Positions 1 to 10,072 of a stretch of 64,000 nt of DNA are shown here, one piece after another. The notes beneath the pieces are model-generated. The model searched no databases. It was not told the origin of the DNA and saw only the letters and a list, made by a program, of their open reading frames with translations. The stretch is from Periconia sp. R9002. Its lineage: Eukaryota > Ascomycota > Dothideomycetes > Pleosporales > Periconiaceae. Position 1 is the first letter of the stretch. Every line of letters starts with the position of its first letter. A program made the translations under genes and the position numbers. Where the stretch lies: the NCBI GenBank assembly GCA_023627715.1, contig JAMAHW010000002.1:558001-622000 (forward strand). Reading direction: 5' to 3'.

Positions 1-484
1 TTATCTACTACCTAACTTCCGCTTTCCTCTTTCTACTACTAACTAACGGATTATTGTCTATTACGTCTTTATACGTAGGCAGCAGCCTAGCGTGTCTAAG
101 CATGGTACTCGTACCACGGAATCATTATCGATGAATATTAGTAATGGTAATATTGATCTCCTGATGTAACGGAGGCGAACAGCTTCTATGGCGTTTTAGT
201 TTTAATTCAATCTAAAGTATTCTACATGTACGCAACACTCATTCACTACGCTCGACAAATATATATCAATGTCAATGTGAATTGATACAGTACTTACTTC
301 ATTTCGAGATTACGGCTTCATGAGGGTATCAACATAATTTGACGAAGAATGTACATATGTATTGATCACTGTTGTATTTAGCGCTAGTCTACAAACGGAC
401 TAGGTTAATCGGGAGTTCCGTTCGTGACGCGCATCAACATGAATCAACATCACGACATTGCTCCAATAGACTGCAAAAGCCACA
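1..484. other. Upstream intergenic region of ORC6
   Basis: AT-rich sequence with no convincing reading frame. It contains the 5' flank of the ORC6 gene; no TATA box or other specific site could be assigned. Confidence 0.5.
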
Positions 485-1628
485 ATGAGTCGAGCTACCA
501 TCGAGCAATCACTTAACAGCCTTCTGCCCACTCTCAATGGTATTCTTCCAGAAGAGCTCCTCGAGCTAGCCCTTTCTCTGCTGGCACTCTCGCGTAGCAA
601 TGCTCACTCACTCAAGCCCGATGAGGAGATAGCAAGGCCATATGCCTGCGCCCAATTGGCATGTGAGAGGTATGAGAAGACTGGAAGCCGCCCTATAGAG
701 CAATAACTAACGTTTTCTCAGACTGAAAAAGCGACTAAACCTCCCTGCAATCACCTCTCGTCCGCCATGCCCACCTCGCATATATAAAAAGTTGTACAAG
801 TACCTCGAAAGCGTCTTACCCACTGCAGCACCTCGTGAGCCCCAGACACCGCGCAAATCGGGTAATACTAGTGCTCCACACTCTGCCAGGACAACACCAA
901 AGACACCTTTAAGTGCGAAGAAGACGCCGCGGACGGCTCGAAAGGAAAACCATACGGCTCAAGACTGCCCCGAGTGGGTCATGCCCGCTATACGTGATGT
1001 AGTCAGGACATTTTCTTACCCTAGTGCGGCACCGCATGTATATACTGGTGTGGCGACTATCCTGCCACTCCTCGAACGCATGGCTGCAGCTGCAGCAGAG
1101 ACGCCCAGTAAACGGCCGCGCCGCACCGCTGCTACGCTGTCGACCACTGACGTACCCGAAAGTCGAATTTTGGGCCTGATTGCTGTCATACTATTCTATG
1201 TGTTGTCACGGATCTTAGATCAACATATCACCCCGGAGCGTGTGATAGAATGGCAGAACAAAGCGATTGACACGCTGACTAAAGTGCCTAGCGCTAAAAA
1301 TGTACAGGCATCAGACATGCAGGCTGAGATGGAGTCGTTGATGCTCATGGCACAAGAAGAAGGCTGGCTGCAGATGGAGTGGTTCTCAAACGTTGCTTTT
1401 CTCGCTGAGGGCGACGAAATGGATGGCGTGGAAACATCCGCCGCTGCCTCGAAATCGAAATCTTCCTACGTAGGTGATTTCAAAAACGGAAGCAGTGACT
1501 ACATCGGTTTGGGAACTATGATGCAGGATGCTACGGACTATTTGGGCGCGCGACAGCGCGAAGAGTACAAAGTTTGGAAGGCTGGAATTATGGCTCGTGT
1601 CGAAGAGATTGAAGCTGCACAATCATAG
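485..1628 (+). CDS. ORC6: Origin recognition complex subunit 6
   Basis: Predicted ORC6, the smallest subunit of the origin recognition complex that marks nuclear replication origins. The model has two exons, 485-669 and 722-1628; the 52-nt intron has GTATGA, CTAAC and CAG. The product is 363 aa. The N-terminus (MSRATIEQSLNSLLP, then LALSLLALSRS and the basic RLKKRLNLP that spans the splice) resembles the cyclin-like ORC6 fold. A Ser/Thr-Pro-rich linker follows at about residues 100-145 with several TPK/TPR sites, which could be CDK targets by analogy with yeast ORC6. The C-terminal helical part carries CPEWVMPAIRDVVRTFSYP. The start at 485 gives the full N-terminal helix. Identification rests on overall resemblance, as ORC6 is poorly conserved. 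Confidence 0.82.
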
Positions 1629-2177
1629 ACTCCCTTCTTCCAATACGGAGCACCATTCGAGGGAATATTGTTACATGGCCTTAGATCGACACTGCTAATG
1701 TATGCCTAGTCTTCACATCGATTTAATTGGAGGCTGTTTGGTCTACCGTTCGTGAATATTGTGCCTACTTCCATAGACCATATGGCTCGACTTAGCTCTC
1801 TACTGGGATACTCTTGAGGATAAATATAGAAAAGACCAATCACGAATGCCGCAATACTAAAACGGATTTGATAGATTCTTCCAAGCTAGCCTAGGTACTT
1901 TTTGTCCCGCTTAGTCATCTTTTTACGCCACCCGCGCCCGCCGCTTAACACCAACGCTTGGCTCTGAACTGCTTCTCAACAACCTCACTCCACTACGCTC
2001 ACTCCGCGGTGTTGATTGCATCTACACATACACACAAAACAACCGATTACGAAGCATACCAACTAAAATCACACTACAGTACGGGTCGGCGCAGAGGAAT
2101 CATTCTCGCTCGCCTTCGCTTGCGCTGAACAACTTCATTTCGCCTCCACCTCCACCTCCCATCAGACAACCATCAAG
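1629..2177. other. ORC6-KIN17 spacer
   Basis: Holds the ORC6 3' flank and the KIN17 promoter and leader. The 200 bases before the KIN17 start are pyrimidine-rich (CTCAC and CCACC runs), as is common in fungal leaders without a TATA box. No further gene seen. Confidence 0.5.
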
Positions 2178-3059
2178 ATGCCGCGCGCAGAAGTCGGAAG
2201 CAACAAGTATGTTGCCAATAAGATGAAGTCCGCTGGCCTCCAACGATTGCGTTGGTGGTGCGAAATCTGCGCCAAACAGTGTCGAGATGCGAACGGCTTC
2301 AAATGCCACGTCCAAAGCGAGAGCCACGTGCGGCAAATGCAAGTCGTCGGCGAGAACCCACAGAAGTACATCAAGCAATTTTCGGACGATTTCCAACACG
2401 ACTTTATCGCGTTGTTAAGGGTCGCGCATGGCGAGAAATGGATCAACGCGAATAAGTTTTACCAACAATATATCGCTGCAAAGGAACACGTGCACATGAA
2501 TGCCACCAGATGGAACAGTTTGACGGAGTTTGTCAAATATTTGGGTCGGGAAGGTATCGTCCGTGTGCGCGAGAGCGAGAGCGACAACGACAAAAATATG
2601 TCGATGGAAATTGCGTGGAAGGATACCAGCGCTGCCGCCGTCAAGCGCCGGGAGGAGATCCGAGAAATAGAGCTTGCTGAAGCTCGAAGCGGTGCTGGCG
2701 AGGACAAGATGTTGAAGAAGATGGCGCGAAGGGCGCAGAGCGAGGCTGACGAGAAGGCGAGGATTCTCGAGGCGAGGAAGGCAGCCAAGCAGGATTCTGT
2801 GTCCCCTCTAGCGCAAGACAATTCAGTTTCACCATCAGCGGCTCCGACGGACGAGAAGAAAGACGGCGATGAGAGCTCGAAGGATGCTAGCGATGCCGAT
2901 GGTCAGGCGCCAGCCCCTGCTGCTCCTGTGAAGATTAGCTTCGGTTTGAAGGCCAAGGCGTTGCCACCAACCCAGATGAAGAAAACACAGAGTGTGTTCA
3001 AGCGCGCTAGAGCGGATAAGGAGAACGAGGAGAAACCCAAGAAGAAGCTCAAACTTTAG
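2178..3059 (+). CDS. KIN17/RTS2-type DNA/RNA-binding zinc-finger protein
   Basis: A 293-aa intronless protein of the KIN17 family, nuclear proteins linked to replication, DNA damage response and pre-mRNA processing. It begins with MPRAEVGSNKYVANKMKSAG and has a C2H2 finger (C28, C31, H44, H50). The conserved winged-helix-like KIN17 domain covers about residues 51-160 and includes FSDDFQHDFIALLR and NATRWNSLTEFVKYLGREG. The remaining part is charged and coiled, with a basic nuclear-localisation-like tail, KKKLKL. It lacks the C-terminal KOW region of animal KIN17, which is normal for fungal RTS2-like forms of about 230-300 aa. The first in-frame ATG fits the family N-terminus. Confidence 0.93.
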   Translation: MPRAEVGSNKYVANKMKSAGLQRLRWWCEICAKQCRDANGFKCHVQSESHVRQMQVVGENPQKYIKQFSDDFQHDFIALLRVAHGEKWINANKFYQQYIAAKEHVHMNATRWNSLTEFVKYLGREGIVRVRESESDNDKNMSMEIAWKDTSAAAVKRREEIREIELAEARSGAGEDKMLKKMARRAQSEADEKARILEARKAAKQDSVSPLAQDNSVSPSAAPTDEKKDGDESSKDASDADGQAPAPAAPVKISFGLKAKALPPTQMKKTQSVFKRARADKENEEKPKKKLKL

Positions 3060-3388
3060 AGGCCATCGGTATCTTCCTCCACGATGATCTTTACGGATAT
3101 GACACTTTTGAGTTTGCATTTGACGGATCGTAGGCAGACGATCCGCTTTTTTCTTTACATGATACCCCAATCGACGTGCGATACTTATTTTCCATCAGGC
3201 GTCCAGAACAGTGTTGACTAGATAGATCAATAGCATTACCAAACATTACCCTTCCAACAATTCCCTTACTCTAGTTGGCACCAAATCTGTTCACCCATTA
3301 CCATATTAGGCAGATCCGAAAAGCTCCTCGTTAACCCAAAACGATGTAAAGTCCGGAGAAGCATAGAACACCAACACCATCTCCCAAC

Positions 3389-3907
3389 CTACGCAACGTC
3401 CAGCGCCGGTATCACCGAAAACACGACGGCTGCCCAGACAACATAACCCGCTCTTATCACCTGTTGTACAGTCTTATTCGCGGCCGTAATCCAATCAACA
3501 GAACAATCCAACCACATCAACTTTCCCGCCAAAATATTTACTGCAACATACCTATCATCCATCCTCGAACTATCGTCTACATCGTCTACACTTCCTTTTC
3601 GAGTACCTTCGTCGAAACTGTTGCCCTCCGCACGAACACAAACACCGAATAATAGAAATGGGACGACCTGGGACTCGTGGGCGATATCCGTGGAGATGAT
3701 AAGGGTGTTGACATGGGATTTCCGTATAGCTATGTCTTCTGGGGAGTTGATGTGAGAGCGGAGGAGATGGTAGTGGAGAAGAGAGGTATGAAAGTCAAGA
3801 GGGGTTGCTTTGCTAAGATAAAATGTATCTGGCAAGGAAGTGATGCACGTATACAATAGGACCATTACGGTAAAAGGTTGTATATTTTGGTAACGCAGGC
3901 GATTCAT
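3389..3907 (-). CDS. Doubtful hypothetical protein
   Basis: An uninterrupted 172-codon frame with no recognised domain. The C-terminal half (starting GSVDDVDDSSRMDDRY) ends in a hydrophobic segment, GYVVWAAVVFSVIPALDVA, that could be a membrane anchor. No clear promoter, signal peptide or family match supports it. It is listed because it is the longest open frame in this gene-free stretch; it may be chance. Confidence 0.2.
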   Translation of the reverse strand: MNRLRYQNIQPFTVMVLLYTCITSLPDTFYLSKATPLDFHTSLLHYHLLRSHINSPEDIAIRKSHVNTLIISTDIAHESQVVPFLLFGVCVRAEGNSFDEGTRKGSVDDVDDSSRMDDRYVAVNILAGKLMWLDCSVDWITAANKTVQQVIRAGYVVWAAVVFSVIPALDVA

Positions 3908-4428
3908 GCTAACATATGTGGATTATGTCTTAGACAGGTCTTTCATGAGCACGAATCTTCACAGTCCTGCGGGGTTTAAAGGTTTCTACGCATTAATATT
4001 TTAAGCAGTAGTTTCCAACTCCATAAAGGTATGCGCCCGAAACTCTCCTTCTCCTCCCTTTCAATAATCTTTTCTCACCTACGCATGCAGAGTTGACCTC
4101 CGTAGATATAATCTCCCGTCACCACAGTGTAGCACACTGCGGCGCGGCCACACTCCTTCAATCCCGAAGTTAGCCATCTGGACGGCGTGCCGCTCCTCAT
4201 CCCCTGGACCTGCGTCCGCGCCGACGACACAAGCAGATTCCACAGCAAATGCTTCAGTATTGGCGAAGTGACTTGATCAATTGATATGAATATCCCTATT
4301 ATTTTTACGCTTCGTTGATCCCCCCACTTCTCTGTCTATGCATCTCCTCCGCTATATGTGGTGGCGATGTTCGTGTATGAGTGGGCACGACATGGTGGTC
4401 ATGCCAAGGATTGGAATGTATGTCCTTG

Positions 4429-4626
4429 TCACGATGCAACGGCGGCGAAGAAGATGGTGAGGTGCAAGGAAGGCGGGTTCGAAGGAGTATAATCGACGGG
4501 CGGTTTATAAGGCAAGCCGAAGACAGCGAGGGCAAAGAGTATGCGTTTCCGGGAGTTGGCGAGGGTGTAAAGTGCAAAGGCTGGAAGACGGGTAGTCAGG
4601 ACTGTTAGTGTGCTTTTGAAGCTCAT
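4429..4626 (-). CDS. Doubtful small protein
   Basis: A 65-aa frame starting MSFKSTLTVLTTRLP, with a basic, hydrophobic N-terminus that could be a mitochondrial presequence or membrane segment and a Pro/Ser-rich tail. A TATA-like element, read on the minus strand from about 4681-4689, lies about 55 bases upstream. There is no family match. An in-frame upstream ATG (4731) would extend it. Weak call. Confidence 0.18.
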   Translation of the reverse strand: MSFKSTLTVLTTRLPAFALYTLANSRKRILFALAVFGLPYKPPVDYTPSNPPSLHLTIFFAAVAS

Positions 4627-5032
4627 AATAGCTGACTTCAAACTGTCAGGTGGTGTGCGCTGGCCACCACAGCTAATTGTTTTATATAAGGCAAAGGACG
4701 GATGAGGGTGAGGAGGAGGGAGGCTGGTCAAGAGACAGTAAAACTCTTAAAGGGACAGTACGAGCAAGGCCTTTGGGCGCCCAAGCGGAGCTGTTTGGTG
4801 TCCTCGATTGCCCACAAGAGGCACGTGCGACGTCTTGAGGTGACTCTGCTTCTGTCTACACCCTTCCTTCCCTCTTCTATCGCGCTAGCCTCGCGCAGCA
4901 CTGTCCAAGTAACCAACAACCTCAAGCACGATCTCAATATATCATATCTAGATACACTTATAATTGACAATTAGATGTCTATATGATTAGTGTAAACCAA
5001 AAAAGTTCTCATAAACAAGTTACGAACCTAAG

Positions 5033-5099
5033 TTGGCCGGCTGTGATACTACACTAATTCATAGCCTGATGGTCCCGGGTTCGGCTCCCGGCCAAAGCA
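5033..5099 (+). other. tRNA-like relic (3' half with B-box)
   Basis: Positions 5075-5091 form a perfect 5-bp T-stem with a 7-base loop (CCGGG-TTCGGCT-CCCGG), containing a B-box-like GGTTCGGCTCC. It is followed by CCAAAGC-A, which looks like a 3' acceptor strand with discriminator base. No matching 5' acceptor (GCTTTGG), D-arm or anticodon arm is present upstream. An alternative outer pairing, TTGGCCGG (5033-5040) with CCGGCCAA (5088-5095), exists. Probably a degenerate tRNA-derived piece, not a working tRNA. Confidence 0.3.
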
Positions 5100-5153
5100 A
5101 AGTCCTTTTCTTGTTTGGAGGCGTACAGTAAACTTTGCAAGTAGGTAGTTTCG

Positions 5154-5273
5154 GTTAAGCTGGAATCGGTTCTACACTGTCAACTAGGAGGGCCCCCACG
5201 TAAGTAGCATGTTCGGCGATGTTCAGTGCTTAGGTGGTTCTAGATGACAGTGTAGAAAAGATTCTAGCTTAAC
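5154..5273. mobile_element. MITE-like hairpin element
   Basis: Two 29-base arms, 5154-5182 and 5245-5273, are inverted copies of each other with 26 of 29 matches. Both contain GTTAAGCT, GAATC and TTCTACACTGTCA. They enclose a 62-base non-coding core with a GGAGGGCCCCC run. Total size about 120 bp with no coding capacity fits a miniature inverted-repeat element. No clear target-site duplication was identified, so element boundaries are uncertain. Confidence 0.55.
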
Positions 5274-5720
5274 TGAGGCTCTAAGGATCCTACGATGGGG
5301 TTTCTGGGTGATCGGTGTGGGATCATTTCTTTTGAAATTTTTCTGTAGCCACCTGTTTTTTTTTTTCGCGCCTTAGGCACAACCGTCGGGGGAAACGTTC
5401 ACGCACAAAATAAGGTTTTGATTAACAAATATCGAAAAGATCATGCATGATATAATGCACATACAAAAGGTATGAGTTGTTCGAATAGTTAGCACATAGA
5501 ATGTACGATTGCCTATGTACACGCACTTACGCAGGACGTGAGTGAGGGGTGTCTTACGCGAAGTACGCATTGATTGAACTACTAACACCTGGCAGACCAT
5601 CTTTGTAATTTCTATGCCCTCGTTGATACTATAAGTAACAGAATCATTTTAAAAATCGTTAGACATACAATTCTTAAGCTGCTTTACTAGTAGGCATATG
5701 ACCCATGCAGGTAAACGACC

Positions 5721-6671
5721 TTACAATTCATCATTAGCCGCACCAGCTGCGCTGGTACTCGCCACAACCTTCCTCTGCCCCAAATCATAGCGATCTCCGG
5801 GCCTCAAGAAATAGAACCTCGCCTCTGGCTCCGGCAGATGCTTCAACTCACTCAACTCCTCTCTCGACCAAAAACCCCTATCATAAAACAACGCATACGA
5901 CCTGCCGATTATCTCTACATCATTCCCCTGGACCACCAAAGCGGTGTCCTCGTCAATGCCGACCCCCAATAATCCTGGCTGAACCTTCAAAATATCAAAA
6001 AGATCGAACTGTCGGTTGCGGACAAGGACGTGCTGATCGATGGCGGCATTCTTGAGGTATCCGAATCCGACGGTATGATCACCGACCATGATTTGGTTGT
6101 TTTGCGTATCGCCCCGAGCGAGGAAGGAGCCTATGATACTTGCGCCCGCACTGGAGCCCGAGATAACTCCTCCACGGTCGAGAACGCCTTGAAACGCTTT
6201 TTCTGTTTTTGTGTTGGCGTACGCATCTACGAGGCGCCACTGCCTGCCTCCACCGAAGAAGATCCCCGATGCTGAGGCGAGAGGGGCAATGAACTCGTCA
6301 GTGTCCGCTACCGCGGGGTCGTAGGTATGTAGGACTGTTACGTTCGTGGCGCCGAGTTCGCGGAGGCTGACTGCTGCCGGAAAGTTTTGGTCGTAGCTTG
6401 GGTCTCCACCTGCGGTTGGGATAACGACTATGGAAGCATTTGGTCCGCCAGCTAGAGATATTATTTTCTCATAGATACTGTTTGATTGGAGGTTGCCGCC
6501 AACAATTACAAGATGACCATGCTCGGGACCAATGGTTGAGTTTGTGGTGTTTGTGCGGGTGGTGAGGACATTATGCGATGGTCTTGTTGGATAAGCTTGG
6601 GTTCTTGGAGCAAGGAGCGCTACTGCGAAGGTGGTGAGAGTAGAGAAAAACATTGTAGTGATGTTTATCAA
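5721..6671 (-). CDS. Secreted cyanophycinase-like peptidase (family S51)
   Basis: A 316-aa intronless protein with an N-terminal signal peptide (about residues 1-26, ending TQA-YP) and several N-glycosylation sequons. Residues 50-260 match the cyanophycinase/dipeptidase E (S51) fold: VIVGGN, VIPTAGGD, FFGGGRQWRL (138-147), the nucleophile elbow GSSAGA (172-177, Ser174), DQHVLVRNRQFDL (212-224) and GIDEDTALVV. All key S51 motifs are present, so an active serine hydrolase is expected. Bacterial relatives cut cyanophycin or Asp dipeptides; the fungal substrate is unknown and is not inferred here. It lies just upstream of the small-secreted-protein trio on the opposite strand. Confidence 0.9.
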   Translation of the reverse strand: MINITTMFFSTLTTFAVALLAPRTQAYPTRPSHNVLTTRTNTTNSTIGPEHGHLVIVGGNLQSNSIYEKIISLAGGPNASIVVIPTAGGDPSYDQNFPAAVSLRELGATNVTVLHTYDPAVADTDEFIAPLASASGIFFGGGRQWRLVDAYANTKTEKAFQGVLDRGGVISGSSAGASIIGSFLARGDTQNNQIMVGDHTVGFGYLKNAAIDQHVLVRNRQFDLFDILKVQPGLLGVGIDEDTALVVQGNDVEIIGRSYALFYDRGFWSREELSELKHLPEPEARFYFLRPGDRYDLGQRKVVASTSAAGAANDEL

Positions 6672-6723
6672 TCACAATTGCTAGTTTCTACATGTCCTGA
6701 AACGATTTTGGCCCAACAGGCCA

Positions 6724-6731
6724 TTTATATA
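6724..6731 (-). promoter_or_regulatory. TATA box of the S51 gene
   Basis: Minus-strand TATATAAA, 53 bases before the S51 start codon. Confidence 0.45.
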
Positions 6732-8458
6732 TGCGAAGATCTACCAGGAAAAAGTCTTTATCGTAGACTAAAGATATCGCGACATCAAATCAAGCATGGC
6801 GTCATGTGAAGTTACGAATGCGGGGCCTTGCCTAAGCAGGAAGGTCCTTATATATCTGCATGGAGTTGATATGCATCATTCATAGCATACAGTATATGAT
6901 GAGATCATACTTGAGGTGATCGCTTGGGAATTTGCGACATTCTCGGGATCGATTGTTGCTAACCGCACAGTGTTGCAAGCGGAGCACTTGAGCTCTGTAC
7001 AGGAAGAACGTTGCGCACGCCAAGGTGCTTGGCTAGATAATTTGGTTGATAAGATCAGTTTATTGTGCTTTGCAACTGGTTTCTGTGAAGCCCATGGCGT
7101 ACAATTGTGAATGCGCATGCTGCGCCGCTCGCAAGGATCAAGTTCTTAAACTACTAGCGATAGTATCGTGGTTTGATACCCCAATTGAATAACGGTTGTG
7201 TTGACGAAATAGACGAAAGTGAAAACAGGTGATGCGCTATGCGCGAGACGTGTAAGGCCTCAATCAGCTTGAGTGCTGTTGACTGTTGGGGTAATCAGCA
7301 CCAAAGCTCGATGAGCGTTGCAAACCTGTACCTTCTCCATGATTCACATGCTTCTACGCCTGACCAAATTCCGATTTTGCTTGTAGTCTTTTGTCTCCTG
7401 ACCGCCTCTTGCTGATACCGCCCGGTTCTTTGGATAGCGCATACCTATATAAACTATTCATTTGCAAGTTCTCGCACATTCTTTGCCGAAAAGTTCGGCA
7501 ATCCAATGTAATACCAATTACAGAAGCTGGTCTCTTCACGTAGGGCGTTACTTTGATTAGGTGGCGAAGGACTTATGTAACAGAGGAATGTAACAGGAGC
7601 GAAAGCGCCTTTTCGATACGGCCGCGTTTAAGATTCAATGACACGCGCGAATAGGTGAACTAGCCCACCAATTCCTCTTTTTCGATAAACATGTGAAGCG
7701 AGAATGGGACATGTTCTAGAATGGAATATCCTGCACCTTTCCTCATGACATAGCCCCAAAAGGCGGTGTTGGATAGTGTGGCAGGAATCAATTGACGTTT
7801 TCAGTAACCAACCTCGATCGGGTTTCACACACGCCAGCCTCACTCAGTGCATCTTGCCACAGAATTTTAACGCTCCGAAGGATAACGCCGAAAGGAGAGA
7901 TTTCAGGAACCAATTGATTCCAGGTACGTGTACTCAGACCGTAGCGTGGCTGGCGAGATATTCAGATATCATTCGCACCAAGCCTTGAGGTACGAACATT
8001 GATAGGCATAGCGCCTCGAATTTGTGCAGCGCAAAAGGGTGGCGTGAGAGTACAATGTTCACATTAATTGGCTACACAATGTAACTTAAGACCAATGACT
8101 TCACCGCTACAATCATTCCAATAAGGTACGTGTAAGGCGGGTTGCGATTCTGGAAGGAAATGTGGAAGGTGGTTGCCACGTCAAGAAACAGGGCGAGGAT
8201 ATGGTCAACACGCACGGTAGAATCTATGAATAGCGTGTCAGTGAGGCAATGCCCAAGATCGACGATCTTTATCTATTTATTGCTTCGACTATTTATTCGG
8301 AACTTTCCCTCGCTCTGAGTTCTCCTTTGCGCTGCAAGTCAATTCCTTTCTACAAACTGCCCACTCGCAGATACCCAAGCCTAGGCAATAATATCTCGCT
8401 GCATGTCTTTCAATCAGTCCAATATACGGGTTTAAACTCGATCACTTTGCTAGCAACT
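6732..8458. other. Intergenic region between the S51 gene and the first small secreted protein
   Basis: About 1.7 kb between divergently transcribed genes. Reading frames here are short and show no family signature. It should hold the promoter of the secreted-protein gene at 8459. I looked for a fourth paralogue (C-x-C-x-F-Y motif) and saw none. Confidence 0.5.
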
Positions 8459-8921
8459 ATGCAACTTTCCAAGCTCCTCACACTTTCTGCGGCATCCTCC
8501 GCCGTCGTATCGGCGACGCCTATTGCCGTGATCAGAGACAACGTCAGTCCCTTTCCACAATGCGGCTTTGTTCGGTTCAATGCAGACGACTTGTGGATGG
8601 TGGGTGTATATTCCAGCTCCAAATGTGAGACCATCTGGAAGGACTGGAAGCCAAATTACTACCGCATCGATCGCGCCGGCTGCAGCTGTCAATTTTACTC
8701 GTACGTATATTTATCTTGCTGCCCATATTGAAAAAAGAAAAATCTCTAGCCCCAATCTGTAGCCAAGATCTGCATACGGAATCACACTGGCTGACTGTAC
8801 GACCAGTTCGAAAGAATCTTGCGAGCGAAAGGATGACGTTCCTTCAATGAGTGGACCTGAACGAATCGAAAAACCGTTCGAGGGAGAGAAGCCGTCTCAC
8901 GTGCGTTGTGTTCCTCAGTAG
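8459..8921 (+). CDS. Small secreted cysteine-rich protein 1 (tandem family)
   Basis: Predicted 118-aa secreted protein from two exons, 8459-8700 and 8807-8921. The start at 8459 gives a signal peptide (MQLSKLLTLSAASS..., cleavage near VSA-TP). The mature part has six cysteines: QCGF, KCET, a CSCQFY block, ESC and VRC. The 106-nt intron has GTACGT, CTGAC branch and CCAG. A nearer acceptor at 8749 would add only three codons after the junction and stop. The longer intron is preferred because its second exon is 115 nt, as in the paralogue at 10843, and restores the two terminal cysteines. No known family was recognised; candidate apoplastic effector or antimicrobial by architecture only. Confidence 0.75.
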
Positions 8922-9420
8922 AGATTCACTGCTTCTATAACATTGAACATTGCGAGGCAAATTGGTAAACAGAGGGTCATTCAAGGCAGTCGGGGCCATT
9001 GGTCTTGCATTTCATGTACCAGGTAGTTGTTCTGTATTGTAGGCGAATTTTTGAATGCACAATTTCTTTTATGTGAGCTCTTCATAGACAGTGAATGATA
9101 TACTATAGTTCCGGTTTCCATATAAGTCAAGCATTTCGGGATTTGCCGCGTGAGGCCGAGAACATCGCTGTTTTGTCTGCAGGTTGTGATGATAGGTAGT
9201 TGAAGGTAGCCTGCATCGTGATCAGAAAACAATCACGAGGAGTTAGCGTCGAATCTCTTAGTTTGCATGATGTAATATTGGTTGGTTGAAGTTGTATAAC
9301 CCGTATTCGTTAGCTGCCTTCCGTTTGCTCCACCGAGGGCTACTCCCTCGAATTGTACACTAAACATTCTCCAACCGATACCTACCACGTGATGCCAATC
9401 CGCTAGTGCTCTGAACTGTG
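8922..9420. other. Spacer between secreted-protein genes 1 and 2
   Basis: Non-coding as far as can be seen. It contains a palindromic CACGTG near 9387 in the upstream region of gene 2. Confidence 0.45.
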
Positions 9421-9428
9421 TATAAAAG
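9421..9428 (+). promoter_or_regulatory. TATA box of small secreted protein 2
   Basis: TATAAAAG, 128 bases before the start codon at 9556 and followed by a pyrimidine-rich stretch (CCTCTTTCTTACCC). The rest of 8922-9555 contains no gene. Confidence 0.55.
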
Positions 9429-9555
9429 CTACCCAGTGTTCCTCTTTCTTACCCTTTACCATTACAATCAGCACTCCAATCAACTCAACCCTCTTCTACA
9501 AGTCGACTCGAATCATCAACATACACCAAAACGATCAACATCTACTTCGATCACC

Positions 9556-10072
9556 ATGATCTTTTCGAAGCTCGTCGCCCTTACGACGGCCTTTTCGGCT
9601 ACCCTTGGGATGGCTCTTGCTGTTCCTCTCCAGCCTGCCGTCTACCAGGGGGCCCTCCTCGGTCAGGAGGAGGTTATCATGATTCCAACCCTCCTTGCGC
9701 GTTCCAATGCGACAATTGAGAAGCGTGACAACAACGTCAAACACGGATGGGTCCAGGTCAAGGACAACAAGGATCGTATCGAGGTGTGGGAGCCAGCAAA
9801 CCAGATGTGGTGCTTGTGGCTGGACAGCGCCAAGGAGAAGGTCAAGCGTACTGGCACCAAGTTCTTCGTCAACAAGGGCTCTATCTGCTACTTCTACGAG
9901 TAAGTCCCCTTCTTTCTTCTTTTGTTATCCATCATAACTGACGAGTGTTATTAGATATCCTTGCGACCCTAGCAAGGGCCCTGCCATCTTTGCGATCGGC
10001 AACGAGACCGAGATCAACTTCCCTAGCGAGAAGTACAAGGGCGTTGGATGCGAGAAATACCCTAAGAATTAG
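9556..10072 (+). CDS. Small secreted protein 2 with Kex2-type propeptide (tandem family)
   Basis: A 153-aa prepro-protein from exons 9556-9899 and 9955-10072 (55-nt intron GTAAGT...TTAG). It has a signal peptide at about residues 1-22, a short propeptide, then Lys56-Arg57, a likely Kex2 site, giving a mature protein of about 96 aa that starts DNNVKHGWVQV. Four cysteines remain (MWCLW, SICYFYE, YPC, VGC). Alignment with its neighbours shows that cysteine 1 is replaced by His and cysteine 3 by Ser. The intron lies two bases into the codon after FY, exactly as in the neighbours. An N-glycosylation sequon (NET) is present. No known family recognised. Confidence 0.82.

Larger units (their letters stand above)
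3060..5720. other. Gene-poor 2.7-kb interval
   Basis: Between KIN17 and the S51 gene, both ending here (convergent), lie only doubtful reading frames, a tRNA-like sequence (5033-5099) and a hairpin element (5154-5273). No recognisable conserved protein was found. Confidence 0.5.
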
